Shown piece by piece: positions 5,862 to 6,569 of a stretch of DNA of 6,569 nucleotides (position 1 is the first letter of the stretch; each line of letters starts with the position of its first letter). Origin of the DNA: Burkholderiales bacterium (GTDB lineage: Bacteria > Pseudomonadota > Gammaproteobacteria > Burkholderiales > Burkholderiaceae_C); the NCBI GenBank assembly GCA_947474415.1, contig CANJKD010000139.1, positions 1 to 6,569 of the forward strand, written 5' to 3'. Below the pieces are notes generated by a model. It was not told where the DNA came from, made no database searches, and saw nothing but the letters and a program-made list of their open reading frames with translations. Both the position numbers and the translations under genes were made by a program.

Positions 5862-6569
5862 GACGTCGCATTCGAGGGGGCGCCGTCCGCGCCGGGGCCG
5901 CCCACGGCCCCCACGCCCCCCACGCAATAGCCCACCCCCCGCACGTTCTGGATGAATTCCGCACCCAGCTTGCGGCGCAGTTGATGCACATAGACCGACA
6001 CCGCGTTGCTCTCGATCTCTTCACCCCAGCCATAGAGCCGGTCTTCGATCTGCGCTCGCGACAGCAGCGCGCCGGGCCGCTGCATGAGCACCTCCAGCAC
6101 CGCAAACTCGCGCGCCGACAGCAGCACCCGCGCGCCACCCTGCGTGACTTGGTGGGTGGCCGGGTCGAGCGTCACGCTGCCCACTTCGAGGGCGGGGGTG
6201 GCACGCCCGCCATGGCGGCGCTGCACCGCGCGCATGCGGGCCGCGAGTTCGTCGAGATCGAAGGGTTTGACAAGGTAGTCGTCGGCCCCCGCGTCGAGCC
6301 CGGCCACCTTGTCGCCAGGGGCGTCGCGGGCGGTCAACACGATCACCGGCGTGGCGTCTTGGCGTGCTCGCAATGCACGCAGCACGATGAGCCCGGCGCC
6401 GGGCTCGGCCGCAGCCCCAGCCGTCGCTGGCAGACCGAGGTCGAGCAGCACGAGGTCGAAACGCTCCGAGGCCAGCGTCACCTGCGCCGCCGCCACATTG
6501 CGCACCCAATCGACGGCATGGCCTTCGAGGCGCAAGGCAGCGCGCAGCCCTTCGCCAATCATCCGGTCA
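5858..6569 (-). CDS. qseB: QseB/PmrA-type OmpR-family response regulator, 5' end outside window
   Basis: A cytoplasmic DNA-binding partner of the adjacent kinase. The frame runs to the right edge; upstream of the internal Met at 6562 it reads Asp-Arg, matching the EDDxMIGxG start of this family, so only about eight residues are missing. Numbering from that Met, the receiver has Asp41 as phospho-acceptor in LVLLDLGLP, Thr77 in VLTARD and Lys99 in LVKPF. The C-terminal winged helix (about 125-215) has LSAREFAVLEVLM, the SNAVSVYVHQLRRKLG recognition-helix region and NVRGVGYCVGG, very close to QseB. There is an extra stretch of about eight residues (within ATAGAAAEPGAG, 46-57) right after the phosphorylation loop, and a Gly-rich tail of about 18 residues. 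Its stop overlaps the kinase start as ATGA. Regulators of this group commonly activate their own operon, but that promoter is outside the window. Confidence 0.93.
   Translation of the reverse strand, partial: DRMIGEGLRAALRLEGHAVDWVRNVAAAQVTLASERFDLVLLDLGLPATAGAAAEPGAGLIVLRALRARQDATPVIVLTARDAPGDKVAGLDAGADDYLVKPFDLDELAARMRAVQRRHGGRATPALEVGSVTLDPATHQVTQGGARVLLSAREFAVLEVLMQRPGALLSRAQIEDRLYGWGEEIESNAVSVYVHQLRRKLGAEFIQNVRGVGYCVGGVGAVGGPGADGAPSNATS
5901..5940 (-). other. G-tract cluster at the end of the regulator gene, possible G-quadruplex
   Basis: On the coding (minus) strand there are five runs of 3 to 6 guanines within 40 bases: 5935-5940, 5931-5933, 5916-5921, 5908-5912 and 5901-5903. The gaps are 1, 9, 3 and 4 bases. 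They encode the Gly/Val-rich end of the regulator, about 40 bases upstream of the kinase start codon. The tracts could fold in the mRNA or slip during replication; this could also be plain codon bias for glycine. Confidence 0.35.
6389..6406. repeat. Perfect 18-base palindrome inside the regulator gene
   Basis: GAGCCCGGCGCCGGGCTC is its own reverse complement. On the minus strand it encodes EPGAGL, part of the extra loop after the phosphorylation site. It may be the trace of the event that inserted the extra residues, or chance in GC-rich coding DNA. Confidence 0.5.

Noticed and set aside
5862..5927. Upstream extension of the kinase by 22 residues
   Set aside because: The extension is Arg/Gly low-complexity sequence from the G-tract region. 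The ATGA overlap at 5861 places the first membrane helix at the N-terminus as expected.

Overview
The window is GC-rich DNA from a bacterium, most likely a betaproteobacterium of the order Burkholderiales (Comamonadaceae or a near relative). This rests on the base composition, the tryptophan 2,3-dioxygenase type, the QseB/QseC-like pair and the DUF3047 protein; the genus cannot be fixed by eye. It looks like ordinary chromosome. I see no insertion sequence, tRNA, rRNA, CRISPR array or phage gene. Coding density is high, with six protein genes plus the cut-off end of a seventh (both edge genes are partial).

Layout from left to right. The 3' two thirds of a tryptophan 2,3-dioxygenase gene (kynA, plus strand) runs in from the left edge and ends at 593. 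It converges on a DegQ/HtrA-type periplasmic serine protease gene (minus strand, 2222 to 702). The 108-base gap between them holds two perfect stem-loops. Upstream of the protease gene is a 118-base leader with a promoter-like sequence, a CTTAA-N6-CTTAA direct repeat and overlapping GCGGAA inverted repeats. Next comes a gene for an exported DUF3047 protein (minus, 3096 to 2341). A 187-base divergent intergenic region follows, then a plus-strand gene (3284 to 4027) for a membrane protein with three predicted helices and a cyclic-nucleotide-binding domain.

The right third is one tightly packed minus-strand operon. A QseB/PmrA-type response regulator (cut by the right edge, ending at 5858) is followed by a QseC-type histidine kinase (5861 to 4455) and then a small unrecognised exported protein (4458 to 3994). 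Both junctions are ATGA overlaps, so the three proteins are probably translationally coupled. The tail of the last gene overlaps the tail of the cyclic-nucleotide gene by 34 bases, antisense.

Most genes in the window concern envelope sensing and maintenance: a periplasmic protease, two exported proteins of unknown role, a membrane cNMP-domain protein and a membrane sensor kinase. The most testable idea is that the QseB-like regulator controls the protease gene. The repeat upstream of degQ has the spacing and sequence of PmrA/QseB-family sites, and it holds two of only three TTAA tetramers I found by eye in the whole window. No clearly new multi-gene system is visible. The least explained parts are the small exported protein coupled to the kinase and the membrane cNMP protein.
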